Assembly (NCBI GenBank): GCA_964016885.1
Contig: OZ024742.1
Coordinates: forward strand, 11,446,681 to 11,510,680
Origin: Eledone cirrhosa
Taxonomy: Eukaryota; Mollusca; Cephalopoda; Octopoda; Eledonidae
Length of the DNA: 64,000 nt
Direction: 5' to 3'
Below the pieces are notes generated by a model. It was not told the origin of the DNA. It saw only the letters and a program-made list of their open reading frames with translations, and did not search any database. The position numbers were made by a program, and so were the translations under genes. Each line of letters starts with the position of its first letter. Position 1 is the stretch's first letter. Below are positions 36,008 to 46,665 of this stretch, in pieces.

Positions 36008-37447
36008 AAACCGAACTGTAGAAATAAAAATAATGATAATAATAATAATAATGATTTCTTTATTGGCCACAAGGGCTGACATCAAGAAAAACATCACAGA
36101 CGGAACAGGACGGTACGATGTGGGTTTTGTGCGTGTAAATATTTTTTATTATTTATATAAGAAAAAAAAAAAGGACATAGAAACATATATATATATAAAC
36201 AATAAAAATGTAAATTGAAACAATGAAAAATTCCCCAATAGGGGGGAAACCTCCGAGGGTTACTCGTGGCGAAAACCACACAAAAGACCACGGTCACCCT
36301 GACCACCTGGGCAAACGCACTCTCTCAATTTTTTCCATTTCTCAAACTACAGACGTATATTCAGAGCGGTCCCGTTCACTCGGACCATTCTCGCTACATT
36401 CACCCACCTTTCAACAAACTTGCTGGAAGGCAGCACTTGCCTCTCCACCCTGATTCTCTCTTCAAGTGAAACTTGAAAAAGTTAATTAGGGATTCGCCGA
36501 AGAGGAAAGTGTCTGTCTTTAACCTTTTTAACCTTGTCCACTACACAATCTCTTTCGCCATGGCCACCAGGCAGATGAAAACCGCCTGCCCTTCCTCCTC
36601 GAAGGAAGACGGCGAGGCCATCTGCACAATGGATCAGTCCCACACGCGACAGCAAATGTTCGACATAGCTCCACAAGTCAGCAATGCTCGTGCACTGAAC
36701 GAGTGCGTGCACGACGGTTTCGTCGCTCTGTGCGCATCTCGGACAGGCTCGGCTGACGGCACTTCGGTGCCTATAGAGCTTATCTCAAACCGGCAGCGCT
36801 CGCCGGTAGCACTGCCAGGCCAGTGATTTTTGGAAGTTATCCATAGGCCCTGGGCTGAAAGTTCTCCGGAAGAGAGCAAACAGCTGATCTTCTTCGACGC
36901 CTAGGATCTCTCCGAGAATGTCGTCGCTCTTCCCCTCCACTAGTCCGCTATACAACGCCGAGGTGGATGTTCCACCGATACTGGTGCCCAGCTGGCAGAG
37001 GGCAGTGAGCGCCTGTAGACATTCCAGTTTCCAAGCGCTATCCCTCGGTCTTTTTCTGTCTCAGGACTGCAGCTCCATCAAGGAGACGAGCTGTGGGAAA
37101 ACGTGCCTGGCGAACGGCGACCACACCTGTTCACCGTCAAGGAAGCACCAGAGATGTCGCAGCCTCAGCGCATGTTTGCGTATCATCAGCCATCGCATGC
37201 CAAGTCCTCCACGCAACGGGTGTTGACAGCAGATGGATCGTCTGACCATGGGAGCGCGTCCCTTCCACAAAAAGCGGAAGAGGAGGCGCTCCATTTTGGT
37301 GAGAGTTGGGCTGGAACAAGGGACGATGGTGAGGCGGTAGCAGATGACGGATGCGATGTACGCATTCGCCACCTCCGCCGGCCTTTCAGGGACAGCTTCC
37401 TCTCGGCCCATTTCTGGGTGAGGGTAATATATATATATATGTAGCAC
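36008..37447 (-). pseudogene. LINE remnant: RT C-terminal part and 3' UTR, L1/Tx1-like
   Basis: The minus strand from 37447 downward encodes FRFLWKGRAPMVRRSICCQ and GGLGMRWLMIRKHALRLRHL. These resemble the post-RT region (W-G, CC-P-GGLG, hydrophobic helix) of Tx1/L1-clade non-LTR RTs. Further on come DKLYRHRSAVSRACPRCAQS and VVHALVQCTSIADLWSYVEH, a C-x2-C-x8-H-x4-C knuckle followed by LW. The last frame stops near 36482. Several frame changes and stops separate the pieces, so the copy is dead. The 3' UTR runs to about 36040 and ends GCCCTTGTGGCCAATAAAGA plus an (ATT)n tail. The catalytic RT core is absent, so this is a 5'-truncated copy. Clade assignment is inference from memory of the family. 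Confidence 0.7.
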
Positions 37448-37477
37448 CCATCCACTCAGATGGTGGATGGGTGCTAC
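37441..37477. repeat. Perfect 15-bp hairpin at a LINE truncation point
   Basis: GTAGCACCCATCCAC and GTGGATGGGTGCTAC are exact reverse complements around a 7-base loop TCAGATG. The right arm is part of the LINE coding sequence that follows; the left arm abuts (TA)n. Confidence 0.85.
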
Positions 37478-37822
37478 ACGAGAATGCTGAGGATGGCTCT
37501 GAACATTAATCAGTATACACTGAGGATGAAAAACTCAGAGCTGTATGGGAGCATCCCAAAATTCAGCTCAAAAGTGACACAGAGGAGACTGAGGTTGGCT
37601 GGACATGCTCACCGACATCCAGAGTTGACATTGCACTCAGTGCTCCTTTGGGAGCCCCTACATGGACACACTAGAAGAGGAAGACCAAGGTTAACATATG
37701 TTGATGCCCTAAGGACAGACACTGGTCTGTTGGAGATGCAGGATATGGCAGCGATAATGAGGGACAGAGACCGCTGGAGAGAACTCGTCCATGGATCTCG
37801 GGAATTTTACCCGCCTTAGATA
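37460..37822 (+). pseudogene. LINE C-terminal fragment, copy 1
   Basis: The 119-residue frame contains VDGCYTRMLRMALNINQY, then RRLRLAGHAHRHPELTLHSV, then GRPRLTYVDALRTDTGLLEM and DRDRWRELVHGSREFYPP before a stop. This is the conserved C-terminal region after the RT domain in a common invertebrate non-LTR element type (R-RLAGH and RGRP-TYVD motifs). The RT catalytic core is absent. The 3' end runs into (TAGA)n. A second copy lies on the minus strand at 48558-49000, about four-fifths identical by eye. The initial ATG is internal to the ancestral ORF. Confidence 0.75.
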
Positions 37823-37930
37823 GATAGATAGATATATAGGAAAATGTTTCGACTCTTGAGAGAGGGGTTGGGTGGGTGGTAGGGCTATATATATATATAT
37901 ATATATATATTATCATTATTTTTTATTATA
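37823..37930. repeat. (TAGA)n, GAAAC-box fragment and (TA)n
   Basis: TAGATAGATAGATA, then AATGTTTCGACTCTTGAGAG (complement carries CTCTCAAGAGTCGAAAC), then (TA)n. The box recurs in variant form at 47225-47255. Confidence 0.6.
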
Positions 37931-38116
37931 TATAGCGGTGGATTGGCAGTATCGGTAGAGGGTCGGACGCCATGCTTTCTAGCATAGAGTTAAGACCCTT
38001 GCCATTCTGAGTTCAAATCCCGCCGAGGTTAACTTAAGGGGTCGATAAAATAAAGTACCAGTTATGCACTGGGTATTTGCTGGCATGGTGCCAAAAGTAG
38101 AAACAATTATTTTTAT
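37931..38116 (+). mobile_element. tRNA-derived SINE, copy 1
   Basis: GCGGTGGATTGGCAGTATCG at the 5' end, an A-box-like GGTAGAGGGTCGG, B box GAGTTCAAATCCCGCCGAGG, body GGGGTCGATAAAATAAAGTA, and 3' end GGTGCCAAAAGTAGAAACAA. A polymerase III type promoter is implied by the boxes. The body lacks the CTTTGCCTTTCATCCTTA block present in other copies. Confidence 0.88.
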
Positions 38117-38278
38117 TATATATATATAATGTTTAACCCCGACGGCTATTATATATATAGTAGCCGTCGAAACGACTTGAGCTCTGCCGGCGGGGTTAAA
38201 AATTATATATATATATATATATTATAATAGCAAATCTAAAGAACTACCCAGCCAACCCCGTCACAGAGACACATATAT
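38117..38278 (+). mobile_element. Partial foldback element B-like fragment
   Basis: AACCCCGACGGCTA is inverted as TAGCCGTCG across a short TA spacer, followed by AAACGACTTGAGCTCTGCCG and CGGGGTT. This matches foldback B (51680 and 55381: AGCCGTCGAAACGGCTTGAG) with differences. Followed by (TA)n and about 50 bp of unassigned sequence. Confidence 0.55.
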
Positions 38279-38388
38279 ATACACACATACATAGATAATA
38301 CATTCATATATAATACATACATATACACACATGCATACATACATAGATACATACTTATATACATACATACATACATATATACATACAA
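38279..38388. repeat. (TACA)n/(TA)n microsatellite
   Basis: Irregular CATACATA and TATATACA repeats. Confidence 0.9.
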
Positions 38389-38510
38389 TGGCGACCGTTG
38401 TGGTCAGTGTCCGATAATCGGACGTGTGTAATTACGGCTTACATGAAGGCAACATACCATATATTGGAAAAAGTTGAGCTACATTACGTGGTAAGATTAC
38501 ATACAATAAT
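38389..38510 (+). pseudogene. Possible PLE GIY-YIG remnant
   Basis: Reads GDRCGQCPIIGR and then, after a frame change, NYGLHEGNIPYIGKS, stop, ATLRGK. The CG-C and YIG-x-LR spacing resembles the GIY-YIG region of PLEs. Very short and broken; low confidence. Confidence 0.25.
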
Positions 38511-38513
38511 TCT

Positions 38514-38850
38514 ACATAAGTGTTTGAACTGTAAGTGTGTTGTAAAACACCTATTTATATGAACGATACATACACTTATGATATATGAACGATACATACA
38601 CTTTAACATATAAATGCAACGTTGTTATATTACATTTATAAAGAAATATACAAGTAACGTTTTCGATTCAGAAACAAAAACATAAGTGTTTGAACTGTGA
38701 ATATGTTGTGAATAAGTTGTAGAACATCTATTTATATGAATGATACATAAACTTTAACATATAAATACAGGTTGTTATATTATATTACATTCATAAAGAA
38801 AAATATACTAAGTAACGGTTCTTTTAGTTCCCGATTTAAACGATTGAAGA
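38514..38850. repeat. Tandem duplication of about 177 bp upstream of the LINE ORF
   Basis: CATAAGTGTTTGAACTGT occurs at 38514 and 38691. Both copies continue with CTATTTATATGAA, GATACATA, ACTTTAACATATAAAT and TTGTTATATTA. It probably belongs to the 5' UTR of the LINE that follows; tandem 5' repeats occur in several LINE groups. Confidence 0.7.
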
Positions 38851-39021
38851 ACAACGTTTAAAACACAGTTGTAGAATTAAAAACTAACTGAAAAGAAATA
38901 TTACCCAAGCTGTGAATAACTTTAAATTTTATTCTGACAGAACTTTGTCGAAACTTTTAAAGAAGATCATCGACTATTTTGAAAAATAAATACGAAATAT
39001 TAGTGAATAGACGAACTCATC

Positions 39022-42000
39022 ATGGCAAAAAGTACAAGTCTCCTTCGACCAAATCGCAACTACAACCGTTGTATACAGTGGAGCTACGAGCTTAACAAAG
39101 AATTATATGAAGCATACAAACAATCTGAACCCCAAAAGTTCGGTTTTATGCAAAGGCTAAAAACTTTATGGAACACCCAGAATTAGACTTTTCTCCAAAG
39201 CATTTAAATGAACAGGCAAAACATATCATTAGATGTAAATTGATACATCTAACGAAATTTAGTGATACTACAAATACAGCCCTTGTAGACAACCACCCCA
39301 CCTCCACTGACAGACAAAGAGAATGGCCAGCTAAATCTAACAGTGAACAGCTCACCAACAATTTTGCTGAAATCCATCCCACTTCCACTGAAGAACAGCG
39401 AGAAAGATCAGCTAACTCTAGTAGTAATTGTCACCACATCAACAACGAGGCTGAAATTCATGACTCTACTGTACAAACAGAACACCAAAAACTTGTGGAC
39501 ACCTTACAAGTGATATGGGACGATATGTTTCAAGAGATACACAGCCTTAATGTGAGTGACAGACCATACAACACCAGAATCAGTAAAGAACCAACTAAAT
39601 CGGAATTGGAAGCGGTGAACGAAATAGCTGGCAATTATCTGAAGGCTATACGATCTAAAGGTGTAGAAACGACATTTGAAACGCTTAATATTTTGTTATA
39701 TGTTTCAGCTGTCAATTTGCTATCATATAACACACATCTAAAACCACGCAATCAAGATACAAACAAAAAGCCTGAACCAGCGTGGATGCGAAATTTAAAA
39801 AGCAAAACTTTGTCCCTCAGACGAAGTATCTCACACATCACAGTCGTTATGAAATGCAACATAGACAGCAACTTCACACGACACCAGGAAGACCTAAAAA
39901 AAAGTTAGAGAGACGATTTGGAGATACCAAATTTAAAACTTTGAACTCCAAATTACACCAGTTGAAACAACAACTCACAGCTACAACAGAAAGACTAAAA
40001 TATAAGTCAACAGCACATAAATGACAAGTGCTAAATAGATTGTTTGCCAGAGATCCTAAATCAGTTTATCGCAGCTTCGGTGGCAAAAGCTCAATCCCTG
40101 TAAATGACACCCCTTCAAAACAGGTTGAGAGCTACTGGAGATCTGTATGGGAAACGGATGACGGATTCAACAGACAAACTAATTGGCTAAAAGAACTGGA
40201 ACAGGACTACTGCCAACATGTCGAGACAAAACAATATGACATAGATGGGTCAATACTGGAAACAGCTCTACAGAAAATGTCGAATAGGAAATCGCCAGGC
40301 CCAGACCTCATTACAGGATACTGGTTGAAGAATTTCACTTTCTATCGGCAAGATCTCATACGGCTGTTTACAGAAACCATTAAAGGCACACAAGAACTGC
40401 CCAGATGGTTATCAACTGCCACTACTCTCCTCATTCCCCAAAATAGCCAAACCACCCTTGCTAAAAATTACCGCCCAATAGCCTGCCAAAATATCATGTA
40501 TAAATTATATGCTGGGTGCCTTAACCTGTTCTTACAGGATCACTGTGCTACCAACAATATCATAACACCTGAGCAAGCTGGTGGAAAGAGGGAGGTGTGG
40601 GGTTGCATAGATCACCTACTAACTAATAAAATGATTCAGGAAAAAACAACAAAGAATCGCAGAAACATGACTGTGGCGTGGCTGGACTATCAAAAAGCAT
40701 TTGATAGTGTACCTCATGGGTGGATTATTAAGGCTTTACAGTTAGCCAAAGTCCCACAACCACTGGTAGCTGCTGTTGAACGCCTGACCAAGAACTGGTA
40801 CACCAATTTGATCCTTAGAGGTGAGAAGGAGCAAGTTAAGACTGATAAGATACATTACCAGAAGGGCATCTTTCAGGGTGATAGCTTGTCAGTGCTACTC
40901 TTCGTTCTCTCACTAAATCCACTATCTTACCTACTCAAGGTACTATCTTACCTAAACAAGGTGGACAAAGAAGTGGGCCCAGAAGTATCTCCCATCTTTT
41001 CTTTGTTGATGACCTGAAGTTGTATGGGCCAAATATCAATGACACCAAGAAACAATTGGACCACATTACACAATTTTCAACCGACATCAAAATGAAATTT
41101 GGTGAGTCCAAGTGTGCATATTTGGCAGTAAAACGTGGAAGAGATGTGCCCTCCTCTAGAAATCTAGAAATGAACGGCCTGACAATACAATCTCTGCAGT
41201 CAGGTGACAACTACAGATATCTTGGACAGGATGAGAATGTCAGATATGATGGACCCATAAATAAGGAGAGAACCAGAACTGAATACCTCAGAAGAGTAAA
41301 GAAAATATGGTCATCAGAACTGTCAGCGTACAAAAAATACATTGCCCACAATAATTATGCTGTGCCAATTCTAACGCCAACATTTGGCCTGCTGAACTAG
41401 TCATTGCAAGAACTAAGTGAGATGGATGTTAGAACTCGCAAACTTCTCAGTGTTACTGGGAACTTTAACATCAATGGTGATGTGGATAGGCTATACTTCT
41501 CACGCAAGGAAGTTGGCCGGGTTCTAAAATCCATATTAACAACATATGAGACCCGGATAGTAACACTGAAGCAACACATTCAACAGAGGAAAAAGGTTGG
41601 CAACCATCTTGCCCAGGTTTATGAGCATGAAAAAAAAATATCATTAGAATAGCGACTGATCTGGAGGAGAGATATGGAATAAAGCCTGATATAAATCTCT
41701 CACCCAGAGAAATCGGAAGATCCTATTCAATGTTCAAACAAGATGAAAAAATTGACCAATTTACAGAAAAAGTTCTGCATGGATACTTGTGACGTAAAAC
41801 ACAGACCATAGAGGGGATAAACCACTCAAAAATCCTGGCATGGAGTTCCGACAAGTTTATGACATCACATCTTGAGGGATATCTCTATGCAATACAGAAA
41901 CAAGAACTCCCCACGAAATATCTGCTGCACAAAAGAGGAGGGCCAGCAACCGACAATAAATGTAGGCTATGTAAAACAAAGATCGAGTATGTAAGCCACA

Positions 42001-42533
42001 TTGTTGCCAGCTGCGAAAGAATGCCATCTCGCTACTACCTCCCCATGAGACACGATGGGATAGCTAGAACCATCTGGAACGCACTTCGGAAAACAAAATT
42101 AACAACAAACGAGGAAGAATATATTGAGACAGATGGCACTAAGGAATACTGGTGGAACCTGAAAATAAAAACTGCCACAAAATTAAAGCACAACCGGCCT
42201 GATATTGTTGTTTGGGACCACACATTGAAAACGTGTTCTGTTGTGGAGATCAGCTGCCCACTTGATGTAAACGTTGTCAGAAAAATACAGGAGAAGGAGG
42301 ACATCTACGGACCATTGATGAGGAGTTTACAAATCCAGTATCCAAGATACACCTTTAGCTTCACACCCATCATTATTGGAGCTAGGGGTTATATACCAAC
42401 CCGCTTGGACAAAAGTATGACTGAACTTGAATTTGCGGACAAAAAGCGCAGCTCCCTAATTCATAGTCTACAAATGACTGCAATAGCTGGCACCTTCAAA
42501 ATTTGCAAAACATTCTTGCGATTCAACGGATGA
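39022..42533 (+). pseudogene. R2-superclade LINE: RT plus restriction-like endonuclease, broken
   Basis: One ancestral ORF of about 1170 codons, starting MAKSTSLLRPNRNYNRC. RT motifs: KSPGPDLITGYWLKN, NYRPIACQNIMYKL, VAWLDYQKAFDSVPHGW (both acidic residues of motif A), GIFQGDSLS (motif B) and FVDD at about 41000 (catalytic motif C, out of frame). After the thumb come DVRTRKLLSVTGNF and DVDRLY. The C-terminal piece from 41859 has the C-x2-C-x8-H-x4-C knuckle (C35, C38, H47, C52) and the PD-(D/E)xK-type site RPDIVVWD followed by VVEISCP. A target-site-cutting endonuclease of this type defines the R2 group in known families. Breaks: frameshifts near 39170, 39900, 40990 and the A9 run at 41630-41638; in-frame stops at 40022 (TGA), 41398 (TAG) and about 41790 (TGA). 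A 21-bp tandem duplication (ACTATCTTACC repeated) lies at about 40923-40964. Not functional as read. Confidence 0.85.
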
Positions 42534-42611
42534 CAATTTTTTTTCTATTACAACCTGGCCACCAGGAAGGTGGCCGGTCAAAAAAATATACTCGAAATTA
42601 AGAGAAAGAGA
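42534..42611 (+). other. LINE 3' UTR with hairpin
   Basis: CTGGCCACC and GGTGGCCGG pair around AGGAA (about 42555-42577; one T-G wobble), 20 nt after the stop codon and just before (CATA)n. A short 3' hairpin could be the RT recognition structure; inference. Confidence 0.6.
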
Positions 42612-42693
42612 TAACATACATACACACATACATACATACATACATACATACATACATACATACATCCTTATATACATACTTACATACACACAT
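42612..42693. repeat. (CATA)n microsatellite
   Basis: Runs of CATACATA abutting LINE ends on both sides. Confidence 0.95.
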
Positions 42694-43292
42694 GGTGGCT
42701 GCCAACTCATTTTCGAGTACGGTCACTACTTTATATACATGTAGGAGAACGCCTACCGATGCGCTGAACGAGTGTGACTTTTTAGTCCAGCCAGCGACTT
42801 GAAAACTCTGGTACAAACACTACACTTGTGACAATTATTGCCACATAGTGCTGAGCCCATGGTACCAACTGATGACAAGTGCAGAGAGGACTCCAGATAT
42901 AAAGCAATGCCTGTGCCGTGAAGCTTTTATAGTGAGCAAAGGCACTGCACAAAGCCAGTCCCACCAAAAAGAAGAACAAGTCAACATCATTGAATACCAT
43001 CAGGGTTGCAGGTGTTATATCAGAGTTTTCCTTCTCCTAGAATTCTGCCTTGACAAAGGCTAAGGGGTCATCTCTCCCGGTGATTTTGGATGGCCATTGA
43101 CTCTTAAGAGCTCCTTTGCCCTTTGACAGGTTTTGTTTTTAGTCCTGCAGGATGTCCAAAGTCACCCTCCTCACCAAGAATCCTTGGTGGGGTTGCCAGT
43201 TTAATCGCCAACGACCCGACCATGGGACAGGTTATACTGGGATACATGTTACCAGTAGCACCAACTGGTGACCTGACATAAGTATACACACT
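42694..43292 (-). repeat. Repeat D copy 1: LINE-like 3' end with C2H2 finger
   Basis: On the minus strand 42755-42834 encodes CHKCSVCTRVFKSLAGLKSH followed by TRSAHR and a TAG stop: a classical C-x2-C-x12-H-x4-H finger at a protein's very C-terminus, as seen in some non-LTR retroelements. The 3' UTR after it ends GAGTTGGCAGCCACC and is followed by (TATG)n on that strand. Upstream sequence (to 43292) has no readable RT. Two further copies follow at 43426-43982 and 44593-45011. A host zinc-finger origin cannot be excluded but is less likely given the three copies with microsatellite tails. Confidence 0.65.
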
Positions 43293-43425
43293 TACATACA
43301 TACATATATACATACATACATACATACATACATACATACATACATACATACATACATACATACATACATACATTCATATATAATACATACATACATACAT
43401 AGCACATGCATACATACATACATAC
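43293..43425. repeat. (CATA)n microsatellite
   Basis: Nearly pure CATA repeat between repeat D copies 1 and 2. Confidence 0.95.
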
Positions 43426-43982
43426 ATGGTGGCTGCCAACTCGTTTTCGAGTACGGCCACTACTTTATATCCATGTAGGAGAATCCCTACCGATGCGCTG
43501 AACGAGTGTAACTTTTTAGTCCAGCCAGCGACTTGAAAACTCTGGTACAAACACTACACTTGTGACAATTATTGACACATAGTGCTGGGCCCATGGTACC
43601 ATGTGACGACAAGTGCAGAGAGATCTCCAGATATAAAGCAATGCCTGTGCCGTGAAGCTTTTATAGTGAGCAAAGGCACTGCACAAAGCCAGTCCCACTC
43701 TCTTAACCAAGATGATATTTACCAAAAAGAAGAACAAGTCAACATCATTGGATACCATCAGGGTTGCAGGTGTTATATCAGAGTTTTCCTTCTCCTAGAA
43801 TTCTGCCTTGACAAAGGCTAAGGGGTCATCTCTCCCGGTGATTTTGGATGGCCATTGACTCTTAAGAGCTCCTTTGCCCTTTGACAGGTTTTGTTTTTAG
43901 TCCTGCAGGATGTCCAAAGTCACCCTCCTCACCAAGAAACCTTGGTGGGGTTGCCAGTTTAGTCGCCAACGACCCGACCATG
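43426..43982 (-). repeat. Repeat D copy 2
   Basis: Same blocks and order as copy 1, but it contains CTCTTAACCAAGATGATATT, which copy 1 lacks. In the finger the first zinc-ligand histidine is replaced (AAAAGTTACACT gives tyrosine), so this copy could not fold a normal finger. It ends on the right at CGACCCGACCATG, directly joined to (CATA)n. Confidence 0.65.
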
Positions 43983-44063
43983 CATACATACATACATACA
44001 TACATACATACATACATACATACATACATACATACATACATACATACATACATACATACATAC
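43983..44063. repeat. (CATA)n microsatellite
   Basis: Twenty or so CATA units, uninterrupted, joined directly to a LINE coding fragment on the right. Confidence 0.97.
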
Positions 44064-44065
44064 AA

Positions 44066-44350
44066 ATTAGCTGCCCAGCAGATGCCAATATAATATCAAA
44101 GATTAGTGAAAAGGAGAATATTTATGCAGAACTGATGAGAAATCTGCAGATACTCCACCCTGATTACACCTTTAGATTTATGCCTGTGATTATTGGGGCA
44201 CTGGGATATGTTAGTAACTGCCTCAATATAAATCTTGAGAAGCTAGGCTTCACAGGAACAGAAAGAACACAACTAGTTAGGAAATTACAAGTACAATCCG
44301 TTAATAGAACAGTAAAAATATGTAAAACATTCCAAAAATGTTGCATCTAA
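44066..44350 (+). pseudogene. 5'-truncated R2-superclade LINE fragment
   Basis: The frame reads ISCPADANIISKISEKENIY, then LMRNLQILHPDYTFRF, and ends TVKICKTFQKCCI at a stop. This matches the last 95 residues of the LINE at 39022-42533 (ISCPLDVNVVRKIQEKEDIY; GTFKICKTFLRFNG), at roughly half identity by eye, so it is a different subfamily. The frame is intact to the stop. The 5' junction lies exactly at the end of (CATA)n, with only the very C-terminus of the endonuclease domain left. Confidence 0.8.
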
Positions 44351-44592
44351 TAACTGCATGTACACATGTACAGATACAAAGCATACACACATGCACACAT
44401 ACAACTCAAAACATCCACATCCACACATACAATAACATCCATATCTACACATGCATGCATACATACATATCTACCGAGTTGATGTTGTGTAAATTCCAAT
44501 GAGAGAGTCGTGTGTCTATGTTAGAAACCGACTCTCTCTCTATTGGTAACACTTTGTGAAATTATAAAACCTAAAAAACATATACATACATA
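44351..44592. other. Spacer with CA/TACA-rich sequence
   Basis: LINE 3' UTR or unrelated. AACCGACTCTCTCTCTATTG lies inverted against AATGAGAGAGTCG (about 44500 and 44528). No gene. Confidence 0.5.
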
Positions 44593-45011
44593 CATGGTGG
44601 TGGCTGCCAACTCGTTTTCGAGTACGGCCACTACTTTATATCCATGTAGGAGAACACCTACTGATGCGCTGAACGAGTATGACTTTTTAGTCCAGCCAGC
44701 GACTTGAAAGCTCTGGTACAAACACTACACTTGTGACAATTACTGACACATAGTGCTGGGCCCATTGTACCCTGTGATGACAAGTGCAGAGAGATCTCCA
44801 GATATAAAGCAATGCCTGTGCCGTGAAGCTTTTATAATGAGCAAAGACACTGCACAAAGCCAGTCCCACTCTCTTAACCAAGATGATATTTACCAAAAAG
44901 AACAACAAGTCAACATCATTGGATACCATCAGGGTTGCAGGTGTTATATCAGAGTTTTCCTTCTCTTAGAATCCTGCCTTGACGAAGGCTAAGGGGTCAT
45001 CTCTCCCGGAA
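44593..45011 (-). repeat. Repeat D copy 3
   Basis: Same 3' end and finger (both histidines kept) as copy 1, truncated on the right at CATCTCTCCCGG, where a TA-rich tract starts. It carries the CTCTTAACCAAGATGATATT block shared with copy 2. Confidence 0.65.
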
Positions 45012-45064
45012 GATATATATATATATAAAGATATATATATCCACACATATATACATACATATAC

Positions 45065-45115
<51 letters not shown>

Positions 45116-45434
45116 TATATACACGTATATATATACATATATATACATACATATACATATATAGATATATAAATACATATATATACATATATATATACAT
45201 ATATATATACATACATATATACATATATATACATATATATATATACACACATATACACATATATATACACACATATACATACACATATACACATATATAC
45301 ATACATATATACATATATATACACACATATATACACACATATATATATACATATATATACATATATATATATACACATATATATACATATACATATATAT
45401 ATATACATATACATACATATATAGATATATATAC

Positions 45435-45483
<49 letters not shown>

Positions 45484-45498
45484 CATATACATATATAT
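45012..45498. repeat. (TATACA)n/(TA)n microsatellite
   Basis: About 490 bp of TATATACA-type repeats. ORFs here are translation artefacts (YIYIYI). Confidence 0.97.
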
Positions 45499-45768
45499 TG
45501 GGCCTTCTCTCTATATAAGCCTGTAGGTTGAGGAAAAAGAGGAAGAGAGGAAGGGAGTACTCACTCTTGGTGCTCCTGGAGATGAGGGTTGTTCATGTTT
45601 TCGGGGTGTGTACAACCCCTGTGTAACACCTCCCCCTATTGGGGATTTCAATTGTTATTTGTTATTGTATTAATAGTTCTATTTTCATATACCTGTATGT
45701 AAACTCCCCATTTGTATTTGTGCCCTTCTGTTGTGCCCTTGTGGCTAATAAAGAAATGTATCTATCTA
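45499..45768 (+). repeat. LINE 3' UTR fragment
   Basis: ACCTCCCCCTATTGGGGATT and the terminal CCCTTGTGGCTAATAAAGAA correspond to the 3' UTR of the minus-strand LINE at 36008-37447 (CCCCCTATTGGGGAA; GCCCTTGTGGCCAATAAAGA). It contains no coding sequence. The terminus passes directly into TGTATCTATCTATC, the seed of the following minisatellite. Confidence 0.7.
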
Positions 45769-46665
45769 TCTATGTATCTACCTACCAAACTATCTATCTC
45801 TCAATCTATCTCTCAATCTATCTATCTATCTATGTATCTACCTACCAAACTATCTATCTCTCAATCTATCTCTCAATCTATCTATCTATCTATGTATCTA
45901 CCTACCAAACTATCTATCTCTCAATCTATCTCTCAATTTATCTATCTATCTATGTATCTACCTACCAAACTATCTATCTCTCAATCTATCTCTCAATTTA
46001 TCTATCTATCTATGTATCTACCTACCAAACTATCTATCTCTCAATCTATCTCTCAATTTATCTATCTATCTATGTATCTACCTACCAAACTATCTATCTC
46101 TCAATCTATCTCTCAATTTATCTATCTATCTATGTATCTACCTACCAAACTATCTATCTCTCAATCTATCTATCAATCTATCTATCTATCTATGTATCTA
46201 CCTACCAAACTATCTATCTCTCAATCTATCTCTCAATTTATCTATCTATCTATGTATCTACCTACCAAACTATCTATCTCTCAATCTATCTCTCAATTTA
46301 TCTATCTATCTATGTATCTACCTACCAAACTATCTATCTCTCAATCTATCTCTCAATTTATCTATCTATCTATGTATCTACCTACCAAACTATCTATCTC
46401 TCAATCTATCTCTCAATTTATCTATCTATCTATGTATCTACCTACCAAACTATCTATCTCTCAATCTATCTATCAATCTATCTATCTATCTATGTATCTA
46501 CCTACCAAACTATCTATCTCTCAATCTATCTCTCAATTTATCTATCTATCTATGTATCTACCTACCAAACTATCTATCTCTCAATTTATCTATCTATCTA
46601 TGTATCTACCTACCAAACTATCTATCTCTCAATCTATCTCTCAATCTATCTATCTATCTACTTAT
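45757..46665. repeat. 60-bp minisatellite, about 15 copies
   Basis: Exact 60-bp period built from TATC, with the marker TATGTATCTACCTACCAAAC. Variants: TCTCAATTTA in most units, TCTCAATCTA in the first two, and TATCAATCTA at about 46171 and 46471, exactly five units (300 bp) apart, hinting at a five-unit higher-order repeat. One shortened unit lies at about 46575. The 344- and 325-codon frames are by-products of a period divisible by three. Confidence 0.95.

Noticed and set aside
36223..36469. Plus-strand ORFs of 67-76 codons
   Set aside because: Antisense to the LINE 3' UTR; no domain.
42869..42880. Hammerhead core at CTGATGACAAGT
   Set aside because: No stem II and no following GAAAC; part of repeat D, where other copies read GTGATGAC or GTGACGAC.
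43881..44065. Plus- and minus-strand ORFs with IHTYIHT or MYVCMYVC
   Set aside because: Translations of (CATA)n; only the LINE fragment after 44066 is real.
44133..44145. Hammerhead core at CTGATGAGAAAT
   Set aside because: Lies inside the LINE coding fragment (LMRNL), with no stem II between CTGATGA and a GAAA box in the right place.
44966..45492. Overlapping YIYIC ORFs
   Set aside because: Translations of (TATACA)n in several frames at once.
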